From SIG575 sp045542485 (GTDB lineage Bacteria; Bacillota; Clostridia; Oscillospirales; Acutalibacteraceae): a DNA stretch of 64,000 nt. The stretch covers positions 1 through 64,000 of the forward strand of contig JAZQLC010000008.1 in the NCBI GenBank assembly GCA_045542485.1. Direction: 5' to 3'. Shown piece after piece: positions 26,095 through 34,420 of this stretch (position 1 is its first letter; each line of letters starts with the position of its first letter). The notes beneath the pieces were generated by a model that made no database searches, was not told the DNA's origin, and saw nothing but the letters and a program-made list of their open reading frames with translations. The position numbers and the translations under genes were made by a program.

Positions 26095-27198
26095 ATGGCT
26101 GATAAACAAAAAGCTCTCGAAACGGCTCTGCTTCAGATTGAAAAACAGTACGGTAAAGGTGCCGTTATGCGACTGGGACAGAGTGCAAATGCAAACATTG
26201 AGGCTATCTCAACAGGTTCAATCTCTCTGGATGCCGCAACAGGTATCGGCGGACTTCCCAAGGGCAGAATTATAGAAATTTACGGCCCCGAATCTTCTGG
26301 TAAAACAACTCTTGCTCTTCACGTTGTTGCAGAAGCACAGAAAGCAGGAGGCGAAGCAGCATTCATCGACGCTGAACACGCTCTCGACGCTGTTTACGCT
26401 AAAAATCTGGGTGTAGATATTGACTCTCTTCTTGTTTCACAGCCCGACAGCGGTGAACAGGCTCTTGAAATCACAGAGGCTCTTGTTCGCTCAGGCGCAA
26501 TTGATGTTATAGTTGTGGACTCTGTTGCAGCCCTCGTTCCCCGTGCAGAAATTGACGGCGAAATGGGTGATTCTCATGTTGGTCTTCACGCAAGACTTAT
26601 GTCACAGGCACTGAGAAAACTCGCTCCCGCCGTTGCAAAATCAAACACAGTAATCGTTTTCATCAACCAGCTTCGTGAAAAAGTAGGCGTTGTTTACGGC
26701 AACCCCGAGGTTACAACAGGTGGCCGTGCTCTTAAATTCTACGCATCAATCCGTATGGAAGTGCGTAAAGTAGAACAGCTCAAGGCTGCTGGAAACGAAA
26801 TCATCGGTAACAGAACAAGAGTCAAAATTGTCAAGAACAAAGTGGCTCCTCCTTTCACAACTGCAGAATTTGATATTATGTACGGCAAAGGTATTTCAAA
26901 GTGCGGCGAAATCCTTGATATGGCTGTTGAAATGGGTATTGTCAAAAAGAGCGGCGCGTGGTTCTCCTACGGTGAGAGCCGTCTCGGTCAGGGCAGAGAC
27001 AATGTGAAAGATTACATTGAGAAAACTCCCGAATTCGCAAAAGAGCTGGAAGACCTTATCAAGGCAAAGAAACGCGAAGTTGCTGAGGCAGAAGAAAAGT
27101 CAGTGAAAATTGTTGACAAAAAAGATCCCGTAACCAAATCAATCACCAAGGAAAAGGCAAGAGCTGCCATCGACATCCTTGTTGAAGATGACGACTGA
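26095..27198 (+). CDS. recA: Recombinase RecA
   Basis: DNA strand exchange and LexA co-protease. The 367 residues include Walker A GPESSGKTT (64-72), Walker B VIVVDSVAALVP, the L1/L2 region GDSHVGLHARLMSQALRKL and NQLREKVGVVYGNPE, and a lysine/glutamate-rich C-terminus ending in acidic EDDD. A CGGAGG site precedes the ATG. The stop codon overlaps the start of recX (TGATG), giving translational coupling. Confidence 0.98.
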   Translation: MADKQKALETALLQIEKQYGKGAVMRLGQSANANIEAISTGSISLDAATGIGGLPKGRIIEIYGPESSGKTTLALHVVAEAQKAGGEAAFIDAEHALDAVYAKNLGVDIDSLLVSQPDSGEQALEITEALVRSGAIDVIVVDSVAALVPRAEIDGEMGDSHVGLHARLMSQALRKLAPAVAKSNTVIVFINQLREKVGVVYGNPEVTTGGRALKFYASIRMEVRKVEQLKAAGNEIIGNRTRVKIVKNKVAPPFTTAEFDIMYGKGISKCGEILDMAVEMGIVKKSGAWFSYGESRLGQGRDNVKDYIEKTPEFAKELEDLIKAKKREVAEAEEKSVKIVDKKDPVTKSITKEKARAAIDILVEDDD

Positions 27199-27818
27199 TG
27201 AAAATCACCACAAAAAACGGCAGAAACAATAAGATACACATCTTTATTGATGAGGAGTATTCCCTGACAGTAGACAGCGAATACTGGTATACTTCAGAAT
27301 GGTGCCGTGTGAAAGAAACAGACGAAGAAGGTCTTGAAAAGCTTCGCGACGACATTGAAATGAGAAGAGCGTGGCTCAGTGCCCTTGACCTTATCTCGAT
27401 GAGAAGTCACTCGAAGAAAGAGCTTATTCAGAAACTTCGCCGTAAATATTCACAAAATACAGCCGAGGCTGTCGCCGAAAAAGCGTCAGCACTCGGCTTA
27501 ATTGACGATGAGGCTTTTGCGGAAATGTATGCAAAAGAGCTGATCGAAAGAAAAAAATATGGTATCGGCCGTGTAAAAAACGAACTCAGACTCAAAGGTA
27601 TTTCTTCCCATATAATAGAAAGTGTCCTTTTATCTCTTGACATTGACGGGAAAGAAAGTATAATTAGTTTAGTGGAAAGAAAATATTCACACAAACTGGC
27701 TGACGAAAAGGGCAGAAGACAGGTAATTGCCGCTTTGCAGAGGAGAGGTTTTTCATATGCAGACATCAGAGCTGCTCTCTCCGAGTTTGATGCCACTGAA
27801 GAATTTGACGAATGGTGA
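27198..27818 (+). CDS. recX: Regulatory protein RecX
   Basis: 206-residue helical-repeat protein that binds RecA filaments and limits their growth. The pattern RSHSKKELIQKLRRKY, followed by LIDDEAFAEMYAKELIERKKYG and the third repeat RGFSYADIRAAL, is typical of RecX. Its start overlaps the recA stop and rimO follows after 9 nt, so recA, recX, rimO and pgsA form one likely operon. Confidence 0.92.
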   Translation: MKITTKNGRNNKIHIFIDEEYSLTVDSEYWYTSEWCRVKETDEEGLEKLRDDIEMRRAWLSALDLISMRSHSKKELIQKLRRKYSQNTAEAVAEKASALGLIDDEAFAEMYAKELIERKKYGIGRVKNELRLKGISSHIIESVLLSLDIDGKESIISLVERKYSHKLADEKGRRQVIAALQRRGFSYADIRAALSEFDATEEFDEW

Positions 27819-27827
27819 GGAGACTTT

Positions 27828-29168
27828 ATGGATAAACTGAAAGCCGCTTTAATCTCTCTGGGATGCCCCAAAAATCAGGTGGATGCAGAAATGCTTATTG
27901 CCCGTCTTGAGGATGGAGGCTTCATTTTTTCCGATATGTCTGACGGCAGCGTGGATGTTGTAATTATAAACACCTGCGGATTCATTGATGAGGCAAAAAA
28001 AGAAGCAATCGACAACATTCTCGACGCAATCGAAATGAAAAACGACGGAGAAACAAAAGCCATCGTTATCACAGGCTGTCTGAGCGAAGTTTATAAAGAA
28101 GAAATCCTCACAGAATTCCCTGAGGTTGATGCGGTTGTAGGCATCGGCTCAAACGGAGATATTGCTGAAATCTGCAGAAAAGCAGTGGAGGGTAACAGAA
28201 ATTCTTATTTCAGACCGAAATGCGACCTGCCTCTCGACGGTGCAAGGTATCTTCTTTCCCCCGACCATTGGGCATATCTGAAAATTGCCGAGGGATGTTC
28301 AAACAGATGCACCTACTGTGCAATCCCTGATATCAGAGGCGATTTCAGAAGCAGAACAGAGGAAGAAATTCTCAAAGAAGCAAAACTTCTTGCAGAAGGC
28401 GGCGTAAAAGAGCTTATCGTTGTGGCTCAGGACACAACACGCTATGGTGAAGACCTTTATGGTGAGCCGAGACTTGCCGAGCTTCTTGAAAAACTCGCTG
28501 AAACCGACGGTATAGAATGGATAAGAATACTTTACTGCTATCCTGACAGAATCACTGACAAACTCCTTCAGGTTATGCGTGACAACGAAAAGATTCTCCA
28601 CTATATCGACCTTCCGCTGCAACACGCAGACGGCAGGGTGCTGAAGCTTATGAACCGAACGGGCGACGACAAAACTCTGCGTGAGCTTATTGCTAAAATC
28701 AGAGATTATATGCCCGACGTTGTCATCAGAACGACCTTCATCACAGGTTTCCCCGGTGAGGGAGAAAAGGAATTTGAAACTCTGGCAGAGTTTGTAAAGG
28801 ATATGCGCTTCGACAGACTGGGCTGCTTTGCTTATTCCCCTCAGGAGGGCACCCCCGCTTACAGCTTTGAAAATCAGGTTGAAGAGCAGACGAAAATCGA
28901 TCGTGGCGAAAACATTATGGAGCTTCAGAGAACTATTGTTGACGAAAAAAACGAGGCTCTTATGGGCAGAACTCTTAAAGTTTTTGTTGAAGGCTATGAC
29001 GGATATCTTGACTGCTATATGGGAAGAAGTTATATGGATGCTCCCGAAATTGATACACTTATCTATTTCACATCTGAAAACTCCTATGAAGAAGGAGACT
29101 TTGCAGATGTTATGATAACCGACATCAGAGACTACGACCTTATAGGCAGAGAAAACGAAGAGGTATAA
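27828..29168 (+). CDS. rimO: Ribosomal protein S12 methylthiotransferase RimO
   Basis: Radical-SAM enzyme adding a methylthio group to Asp of ribosomal protein S12. The 446 residues contain the N-terminal UPF0004 domain with three cluster cysteines (C13 in SLGCPKNQVD, C50, C84), the radical-SAM triad C157-x3-C161-x2-C164 in GCSNRCTYC, and a C-terminal TRAM-like domain. The signature SLGCPKNxVD separates it from MiaB. A GAGGAG site precedes the ATG. Two bases separate it from pgsA. Confidence 0.95.
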   Translation: MDKLKAALISLGCPKNQVDAEMLIARLEDGGFIFSDMSDGSVDVVIINTCGFIDEAKKEAIDNILDAIEMKNDGETKAIVITGCLSEVYKEEILTEFPEVDAVVGIGSNGDIAEICRKAVEGNRNSYFRPKCDLPLDGARYLLSPDHWAYLKIAEGCSNRCTYCAIPDIRGDFRSRTEEEILKEAKLLAEGGVKELIVVAQDTTRYGEDLYGEPRLAELLEKLAETDGIEWIRILYCYPDRITDKLLQVMRDNEKILHYIDLPLQHADGRVLKLMNRTGDDKTLRELIAKIRDYMPDVVIRTTFITGFPGEGEKEFETLAEFVKDMRFDRLGCFAYSPQEGTPAYSFENQVEEQTKIDRGENIMELQRTIVDEKNEALMGRTLKVFVEGYDGYLDCYMGRSYMDAPEIDTLIYFTSENSYEEGDFADVMITDIRDYDLIGRENEEV

Positions 29169-29170
29169 CA

Positions 29171-29731
29171 ATGAAAATTAACGTGCCGAATTTACTTACA
29201 ATTATCAGAATTTTTATGTCACCGATTTTTCTGGTGTTTCTGATAAACGAATCAATCCCCCATCACTTTTTATGGGCATTTTTAATTTTTACAGTGGCAA
29301 GTATAACTGACTTTATTGACGGAAAACTTGCAAGAAAAAACAATCAGATAACAAATCTCGGCAAACTCCTTGACCCTCTTGCTGACAAGATGCTGACAAC
29401 TGCCGCCCTTCTCGGCTTTATGCAGTACGGCCTTTGCAACATCTGGGTGCTGATGATTGTGCTGACAAGAGAATTCACAATTACCGGAATCCGTATGATT
29501 GCAACTGTTCAGAATGTTGTTATCCCCGCAAACATCTGGGGCAAAATAAAAACTGCTTCTCAGATGACTCTCTCCGGTGCAGTTATGCTTCTTGCTGAAT
29601 TTTCTGTCTTCACTGTGGAAACAGATATCCTCATTTCAAATATCGCAATGTGGATTATTGCAGCGTTTACTCTGATTTCAGGCGTAATTTATGTTATTCA
29701 GGCTGTAAAAGTTATAGATTTTTCAAAATAA
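29171..29731 (+). CDS. pgsA: CDP-diacylglycerol-glycerol-3-phosphate 3-phosphatidyltransferase
   Basis: First step of phosphatidylglycerol synthesis at the membrane. The 186 residues begin MKINVPNLLTIIRI and contain the complete CDP-alcohol phosphotransferase motif (D..DG..AR........G...D...D) at about residues 46-72, in several transmembrane helices. It is the last gene of the recA operon. No clear terminator lies between it and the T-box promoter. Confidence 0.95.
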   Translation: MKINVPNLLTIIRIFMSPIFLVFLINESIPHHFLWAFLIFTVASITDFIDGKLARKNNQITNLGKLLDPLADKMLTTAALLGFMQYGLCNIWVLMIVLTREFTITGIRMIATVQNVVIPANIWGKIKTASQMTLSGAVMLLAEFSVFTVETDILISNIAMWIIAAFTLISGVIYVIQAVKVIDFSK

Positions 29732-29757
29732 GTAGTGAATTTTTTCACGACTTGTGA

Positions 29758-29763
29758 TATAAT
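29758..29763 (+). promoter_or_regulatory. Extended -10 promoter for the cysE-cysS T-box transcript
   Basis: TATAAT is preceded by TGA (extended -10), 26 nt after pgsA, with no good -35. Transcription would start near 29770, at the T-box 5' end. Confidence 0.5.
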
Positions 29764-29769
29764 AGTAAT

Positions 29770-30008
29770 AATAAGTTGTTAAATGCGTTTATCGGGAGAA
29801 GTACCCGTATAATCAGACACAAAGAGAGGGCGTCATTTGGTGAAAGACGCTTTGTCTGACACGGCGAAATGCACCCGTCAGCACGGAGTGGGAACAGTTT
29901 TTCTCAGTATCACTCTGCGATTCGGCACCGTTATATGCCTTAAAGTTATAAACAGGAGTGGAACCGCGACTATTCGCCTCCGTTGTCTTCGGGCAACGGA
30001 GTTTTTTA
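29770..30008 (+). promoter_or_regulatory. T-box riboswitch with cysteine specifier
   Basis: This tRNA-sensing leader has the AGAGA bulge (29823-29827), a specifier loop flanked by pairing CGGG/CCCG, the codon TGC (29870-29872, Cys) followed by A, and the T-box sequence GGAGTGGAACCGCG (29955-29968). An 8-bp terminator (29978-29985 with 29994-30001) ends in six T. Uncharged tRNA-Cys should favour the antiterminator and switch on cysE-cysS. Confidence 0.93.
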
Positions 30009-30029
30009 TGCCCCCTGAGGAGGGATGTT

Positions 30030-30656
30030 ATGTTCAGACAAATAAAAGAAGATATTGAATGCGTGAAAAAACGCGACCCTGCGGCACGGTCAGCCATTGA
30101 AATACTTCTTCTTTATCCGGGTCTCAAAGCAATCAGAGCCCATCGCTTGGCCCATAAACTTTATCACAAAAAGCTTTATTTTCTTGCCCGTTATGTTTCA
30201 CAACGCGCAGCAAGAAAAACAGGCATAGAGATTCACCCCGCAGCAACAATCGGAAAAAGGTTTTTCATCGACCACGGAACAGGTGTTGTAATCGGTGAAA
30301 CAACAGAAATCGGTGACGATGTTATCGTATATCAGGGTGTAACCCTTGGCGGTACAGGTAAGGACACGGGAAAAAGACATCCCACAATCGGCAACCATGT
30401 GCTTATCGGCTCAGGTGCAAAGGTTTTAGGACCTCTCACAATAGGAAGCAACACAAATATTGCTTCAGGCGCCGTTGTTCTCAATGATATCCCCGAAAAC
30501 AGCACTGCCGTCGGTGTCCCTGCAAAGGTTGTCAAACTCAACGGAAACCGAGTCGACACCCTCGATCAGATTCACATCCCCGACCCTGTTGCTCAGGAGC
30601 TTTCACGCCTCGAGGGCGAAATAGAAAAACTGAAAAAAATAATTGAAGAGAAATAA
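30030..30656 (+). CDS. cysE: Serine O-acetyltransferase
   Basis: Makes O-acetylserine, the precursor of cysteine. The 208 residues have the N-terminal helical region, then a left-handed beta-helix of hexapeptide repeats (HPAATIGKRFFIDHGTGVVI to GVPAKVVK). The catalytic His/Asp lie in FIDHGTG and the IHPAA region. ATG 30030 is the start because AGGAGGG sits just before it and because further upstream in-frame codons lie inside the T-box. No cysK follows in the operon. cysS is 16 nt downstream, under the same T-box. Confidence 0.95.
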   Translation: MFRQIKEDIECVKKRDPAARSAIEILLLYPGLKAIRAHRLAHKLYHKKLYFLARYVSQRAARKTGIEIHPAATIGKRFFIDHGTGVVIGETTEIGDDVIVYQGVTLGGTGKDTGKRHPTIGNHVLIGSGAKVLGPLTIGSNTNIASGAVVLNDIPENSTAVGVPAKVVKLNGNRVDTLDQIHIPDPVAQELSRLEGEIEKLKKIIEEK

Positions 30657-30672
30657 TGAAAGGACATAAATT

Positions 30673-32070
30673 ATGAAAATTTTCAACACACTCACAAGAC
30701 AGAAAGACGAATTCAAGCCAATAAACGAAGGCGAAGTTAAAATCTACGCCTGTGGCCCTACCGTTTACAACTTCATCCACATCGGTAACGCCCGTCCCCT
30801 CTGCGTTTTTGACGTTGTACGCAGATATTTTGAATACAGAGGTTATAAAGTAAACTTCGTTCAGAACTTCACAGATATTGACGACAAAATTATCAAACGC
30901 GCCAACGAAGAAGGCACAGACTATAAAACTGTCAGCGAAAAATATATTGAGGAATTCTGGACAGATGTTAAGGGCATGAATGTGCGCGAAGCTACAACTC
31001 ATCCCAAAGCAACAGAAAACATAGACGAAATCATCAATATCATCAAGACTCTTGAAGAAAAAGGCTTTGCATATGCAGTTGACGGCGACGTTTATTTCAG
31101 CACAAAGAAGTTCAACGAATACGGCAAACTTTCACATCAGCCCCTTGAAGACCTTGAGGCAGGTGCAAGAATCAGTATCGGCGAACTAAAAAAAGAGCCT
31201 ATGGACTTTGCTCTCTGGAAGAACGCAAAGCCCGGTGAGCCCTACTGGGAATCTCCCTGGGGTAACGGCAGACCCGGTTGGCACATTGAATGCTCAGCTA
31301 TGGTACACAGATATCTTGGCGACACAATTGATATTCACTGCGGCGGTCAGGACCTTATATTCCCCCATCACGAAAACGAAATCGCACAGTCAGAATGCTG
31401 CAACGGCAAACCCTTTGCAAACTATTGGATGCATAACGGATATATCAATGTTGACAATGTTAAAATGTCAAAATCCCTGGGCAACTTCCGTACAGTCCGT
31501 GATGTTGCAAACGAATACGGCTACGAGCCTATCCGCTTCCTTATGATTTCATCTTCATACAGAAGCCCCATCAATTACAGCCTTGATATCATCAATCAGT
31601 GCAAATCATCTCTCGCAAGACTTTATACATGCCGTGACAGCCTTGATTTCGCTCTTGAAAACGCTTCGGCGGAAAATGCTGACACAGACGCAGAAATCCT
31701 TGAAATGCTCTCAAAACGCCGCGAACAGTTCATCAATGCTATGGATGACGATTTCAACACTGCAGACGCAATTGCAGCCGTTTTTGACCTTGTAAGGGAC
31801 ATCAATACAAATGTTATTGAAAAGAATCCCTCAAAATCTCTCTGCGAAGGTGCAGCAGCACTCTTTGACGAACTGACAGATGTTCTCGGTCTTGTTTACA
31901 ACAGAAAGAAAGAAAGCCTTGACGAAGAGGTTGAAGCACTTATTGCAGAACGTGCAGAAGCAAGAAAAAATAAGAACTGGGCAAGAGCTGACGAAATCCG
32001 CGACACACTCAAAGCTATGAACATTGTCCTTGAAGATACTCCTCAGGGCGTAAAATGGCACAAAGCATAA
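30673..32070 (+). CDS. cysS: Cysteinyl-tRNA synthetase
   Basis: Charges tRNA-Cys. A class I synthetase of 465 residues with the zinc-site YACGPTVYN, the HIGH-type motif FIHIGNARP, the WHIECSAM and HCGGQDLIFPHHENE blocks, and KMSKS in VKMSKSLGN. It shares the Cys-specific T-box with cysE, so both cysteine supply and tRNA charging respond to the charging state of tRNA-Cys. AAAGGA precedes the ATG. Confidence 0.97.
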   Translation: MKIFNTLTRQKDEFKPINEGEVKIYACGPTVYNFIHIGNARPLCVFDVVRRYFEYRGYKVNFVQNFTDIDDKIIKRANEEGTDYKTVSEKYIEEFWTDVKGMNVREATTHPKATENIDEIINIIKTLEEKGFAYAVDGDVYFSTKKFNEYGKLSHQPLEDLEAGARISIGELKKEPMDFALWKNAKPGEPYWESPWGNGRPGWHIECSAMVHRYLGDTIDIHCGGQDLIFPHHENEIAQSECCNGKPFANYWMHNGYINVDNVKMSKSLGNFRTVRDVANEYGYEPIRFLMISSSYRSPINYSLDIINQCKSSLARLYTCRDSLDFALENASAENADTDAEILEMLSKRREQFINAMDDDFNTADAIAAVFDLVRDINTNVIEKNPSKSLCEGAAALFDELTDVLGLVYNRKKESLDEEVEALIAERAEARKNKNWARADEIRDTLKAMNIVLEDTPQGVKWHKA

Positions 32071-32105
32071 AAAACCTGAACTGATTTTAAAAAACGAATA
32101 ACAAC

Positions 32106-32163
32106 ATCCCCACCGTGTCATTCCCGAGCGAATCGGAAAATCCCGGTGGGGATATCTGTTTTT
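32106..32163 (+). terminator. Nested hairpin after cysS; terminator or dispersed repeat element
   Basis: The outer stem ATCCCCACC/GGTGGGGAT (32106-32114 with 32145-32153) encloses an inner CCGA-GCGAA-TCGG hairpin (32124-32136). TTTTT follows. The inner GTCATTCCCGAGCGAA looks like the widespread bacterial intergenic repeat with GTCATTC.GAGCGAAG. It may do both jobs. Confidence 0.55.
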
Positions 32164-32191
32164 ATCGAAAATATTTTACTCCTGTTTCCCG

Positions 32192-32220
32192 TTGCACAAA
32201 ATGAAAAAATGTTGTATAAT
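32192..32220 (+). promoter_or_regulatory. Sigma-A promoter for the dCMP deaminase gene
   Basis: TTGCAC (32192-32197), a 17-nt spacer and TATAAT (32215-32220). It rules out starts upstream of 32258. Confidence 0.8.
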
Positions 32221-32257
32221 CTCTTTACTGAATATTTCCGAAAGAGTGATATGTACT

Positions 32258-32749
32258 ATGGATAAACGCAGAGACAAACATAATTATTATCTTGACATAG
32301 CTGAAACCGTGGCCAAGCGATGCACCTGCCTCAGAAGACATTACGGCGTTGTTATCGTAAAAAATGATGAAATTATATCAACCGGATATGTTGGCGCTCC
32401 CAGAGGCAGAAAAAACTGTACCGATATGGGAGTCTGCGTTCGTGAGAAAAACAATATTCCCCGCGGAGAAAGATATGAACTTTGCAGAAGTGTCCACGCC
32501 GAAGCCAATGCGATAATCAGTGCCTCAAGAAAAGAAATGATAGGCAGTTCGTTATATATGGTCGGAACAGACATCACGGGCGAAAACTATGTGGAAAACG
32601 CAAACAGCTGTTCCATGTGCAAAAGACTCATTATAAACGCAGGAATTGAAAAAGTTTACATAAGAGACAACAAAGATGATTTCAGAGTGATATCCGTTAA
32701 GGACTGGATAGAAAACGATGAATCTTTAGATTGTCAACTTGGTTATTAA
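32258..32749 (+). CDS. Deoxycytidylate (dCMP) deaminase family protein
   Basis: A 163-residue zinc-dependent deaminase. The active-site CHAE-type motif appears as VHAEANAI, and the zinc cysteines lie in SCSMCKRLIINAGIEKV, as in ComEB/dCMP deaminases that make dUMP for thymidylate synthesis. An extra cysteine group (CTCLRRHYG, CTDMGVCVR) matches the second zinc site of the phage T4-like subfamily. The 32258 ATG is chosen because a perfect promoter at 32192-32220 lies inside any longer frame. It is monocistronic, ending at a shared terminator. Confidence 0.87.
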   Translation: MDKRRDKHNYYLDIAETVAKRCTCLRRHYGVVIVKNDEIISTGYVGAPRGRKNCTDMGVCVREKNNIPRGERYELCRSVHAEANAIISASRKEMIGSSLYMVGTDITGENYVENANSCSMCKRLIINAGIEKVYIRDNKDDFRVISVKDWIENDESLDCQLGY

Positions 32750-32758
32750 ACAAAAAAC

Positions 32759-32791
32759 AGCACCTACTGATTTTCAGTAGGTGCTTGATTT
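32759..32791. terminator. Bidirectional terminator between the dCMP deaminase and G5/3D genes
   Basis: A 12-bp stem (32759-32770 with 32774-32785) has a 3-nt loop. GATTTTT follows on the plus side and GTTTTTTG on the minus side. Confidence 0.88.
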
Positions 32792-34057
32792 TTAATAGTC
32801 GAGAATATAGATTGTAACTGCACGTCTGCCGAACTGGATGCATTCATACTCTGAGTTGAAGTAAAGGTCAACAAGTGTGCCGCTACCATTCCATGTAAAT
32901 CCGCCTGTATCCGCTGCGATTGCATAACCGTAAACATATCTGCCGTCGTCAGATGTTATCCAGAGCTTTGAGCCGTAGGGGATAATATCAGGGTCAACTG
33001 CCACATATCCGGGTTCAGGGATTTTGCCTGTTGAAGTTCTGTAACCACCGTTGTATGCTGTACCGGGACCATTAAACTTCTGTTTATACGAAGTGGGAAC
33101 CATATTCTCACCGATTGTATACTTTGAAGGAAGCTTGAAGTTGGAGATTGTTTTAATGTTTTTCTTACCAACTGTTACACTTGCTGCAGTGTGTCCGGGT
33201 GTAGGTTTCTTTGTTCCTCTTACAACAACCTGATTTACAGGTTCCTTTGTAATTGTTTCAGAAACTGCCTCTTCACTGACTTTTTCGCCTTCAACATATT
33301 TGATTCTGTAAACTACTTCCTTTTCGCCCTTAACGCCTCTTGATTTCACATAAGTTGCGCCTTTGTACATTCTGGAAGTGTTTTCATAAGTTGTACCGTA
33401 ATCAGCCTTTTCTTTTCTTGTAACCTCTTTATAGCTGACACGACCGATTGTGATTGTTGCGTTCTTCTTGATGATTGTACCTCTTTCAGGTGTTACAACA
33501 TCATCTTCACCCAGCTCAATGCCACATCTTGAAAGAACTGTTTCTACATCTGCTGAAAAGGTTTCGCCTCTGATAACCTTGCCGTCAACCTTGACTTTTA
33601 CTTTGATGGGGTTTTCGATAATAATCTTCATACCGTCTGAAAGCTTTTCTTCGAGAGGATAGTTGATTGTATCTGTTTCGGAAACCTCAAGTTTTTCCTG
33701 TTTCAAAACATTGGCAACATCCTTGTAACCAACAGTTCTGAAAAATTCACCGTGGTAAGAAACTGTGATGTTGTAGCCTCTGTTGATTTTGATTACACTG
33801 TTTTCACCGGGAACAAATCTGTCTGTGATAACGATATCATTATCATCTGTTTCGATGTCAGCTTCTCTGAGCACATGAGAAAGTGTTTCTGCTCTTGTTG
33901 AGATTGTCACACTTCTGTCTGCGTCAATAATTGTTACGTCATAAGTTGCACCCGAAGCTGCTGCAACAACTGTCATTGCACACATAACAACAAGAACAAT
34001 TGCGATTACTGCACGAGCAATAAGCCAAGCCTTGTTTTCGTGGTTTACCTTAATCAT
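32792..34057 (-). CDS. G5 and 3D domain cell-wall protein (YabE/Rpf-like)
   Basis: 421 residues. An N-terminal membrane anchor or signal (~12-35) is followed by two DUF348 (ubiquitin-like) repeats (~40-200), a G5 domain (~205-285, with YRIKYVEGEKVSEE) and a C-terminal 3D domain carrying the three conserved aspartates in AVDPDIIPYGS, AADTGG and VDLYF. 3D domains are lytic-transglycosylase-type catalytic folds, so peptidoglycan remodelling during growth or spore germination is inferred. ATG 34057 follows AAAGGAGTTATTT. A longer frame would run into the promoter. Confidence 0.9.
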   Translation of the reverse strand: MIKVNHENKAWLIARAVIAIVLVVMCAMTVVAAASGATYDVTIIDADRSVTISTRAETLSHVLREADIETDDNDIVITDRFVPGENSVIKINRGYNITVSYHGEFFRTVGYKDVANVLKQEKLEVSETDTINYPLEEKLSDGMKIIIENPIKVKVKVDGKVIRGETFSADVETVLSRCGIELGEDDVVTPERGTIIKKNATITIGRVSYKEVTRKEKADYGTTYENTSRMYKGATYVKSRGVKGEKEVVYRIKYVEGEKVSEEAVSETITKEPVNQVVVRGTKKPTPGHTAASVTVGKKNIKTISNFKLPSKYTIGENMVPTSYKQKFNGPGTAYNGGYRTSTGKIPEPGYVAVDPDIIPYGSKLWITSDDGRYVYGYAIAADTGGFTWNGSGTLVDLYFNSEYECIQFGRRAVTIYILDY

Positions 34058-34104
34058 AAATAACTCCTTTTGCGGTTTTTTATTACTGCCGCCGTAATTG
34101 GTCT

Positions 34105-34130
34105 GAGAGGTTATGGTTACCCCTTCTCTC
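34105..34130 (-). promoter_or_regulatory. Leader hairpin upstream of the G5/3D gene
   Basis: GAGAG/CTCTC arms enclose a GG..CC-rich loop in the ~80-nt leader between promoter and gene. I do not recognise it as a known riboswitch. Confidence 0.35.
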
Positions 34131-34144
34131 ACGCCACGCCTCAC

Positions 34145-34173
34145 ATTATAGTAAGATTTTTTCGCCTTGTCAA
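34145..34173 (-). promoter_or_regulatory. Consensus sigma-A promoter for the G5/3D gene
   Basis: On the minus strand a perfect TTGACA (34173-34168), a 17-nt spacer and a perfect TATAAT (34150-34145). Confidence 0.9.
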
Positions 34174-34305
34174 ATAAAACATTTTTATATTTTTGTGTAT
34201 TTTGCACAAGCGTCTTTTTCTTTTCGAGAAATAAAGCTTAAAAAAAGACCTTTTTTCGACTTTTTCAGACTGTTCAAGAAAACTGTTTTGTGAAAAATGT
34301 AAAAA

Positions 34306-34333
34306 TTACAAAACTGTTACAATCTGTTACAAT
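34306..34333 (+). promoter_or_regulatory. asnB promoter region with tandem decamer
   Basis: CTGTTACAAT occurs twice, head to tail (34314-34323 and 34324-34333). The second copy can supply a TACAAT -10, with TTACAA (34306-34311) 16 nt upstream as -35. The decamer pair could also be a one-turn regulator site. Confidence 0.45.
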
Positions 34334-34420
34334 TCTATGCGAAACCGTGGAAAATATACCAAAATCCATAAAAATAACCATTTTTGTCCCTTCGGCATAA
34401 AATATTCTGAGGTGATAAAT

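Noticed and set aside
28299..29171. Long open frame (290 codons) opposite rimO on the minus strand
   Set aside because: No ribosome site, Phe/Ser/Cys-rich composition typical of antisense frames, and rimO itself is certain.
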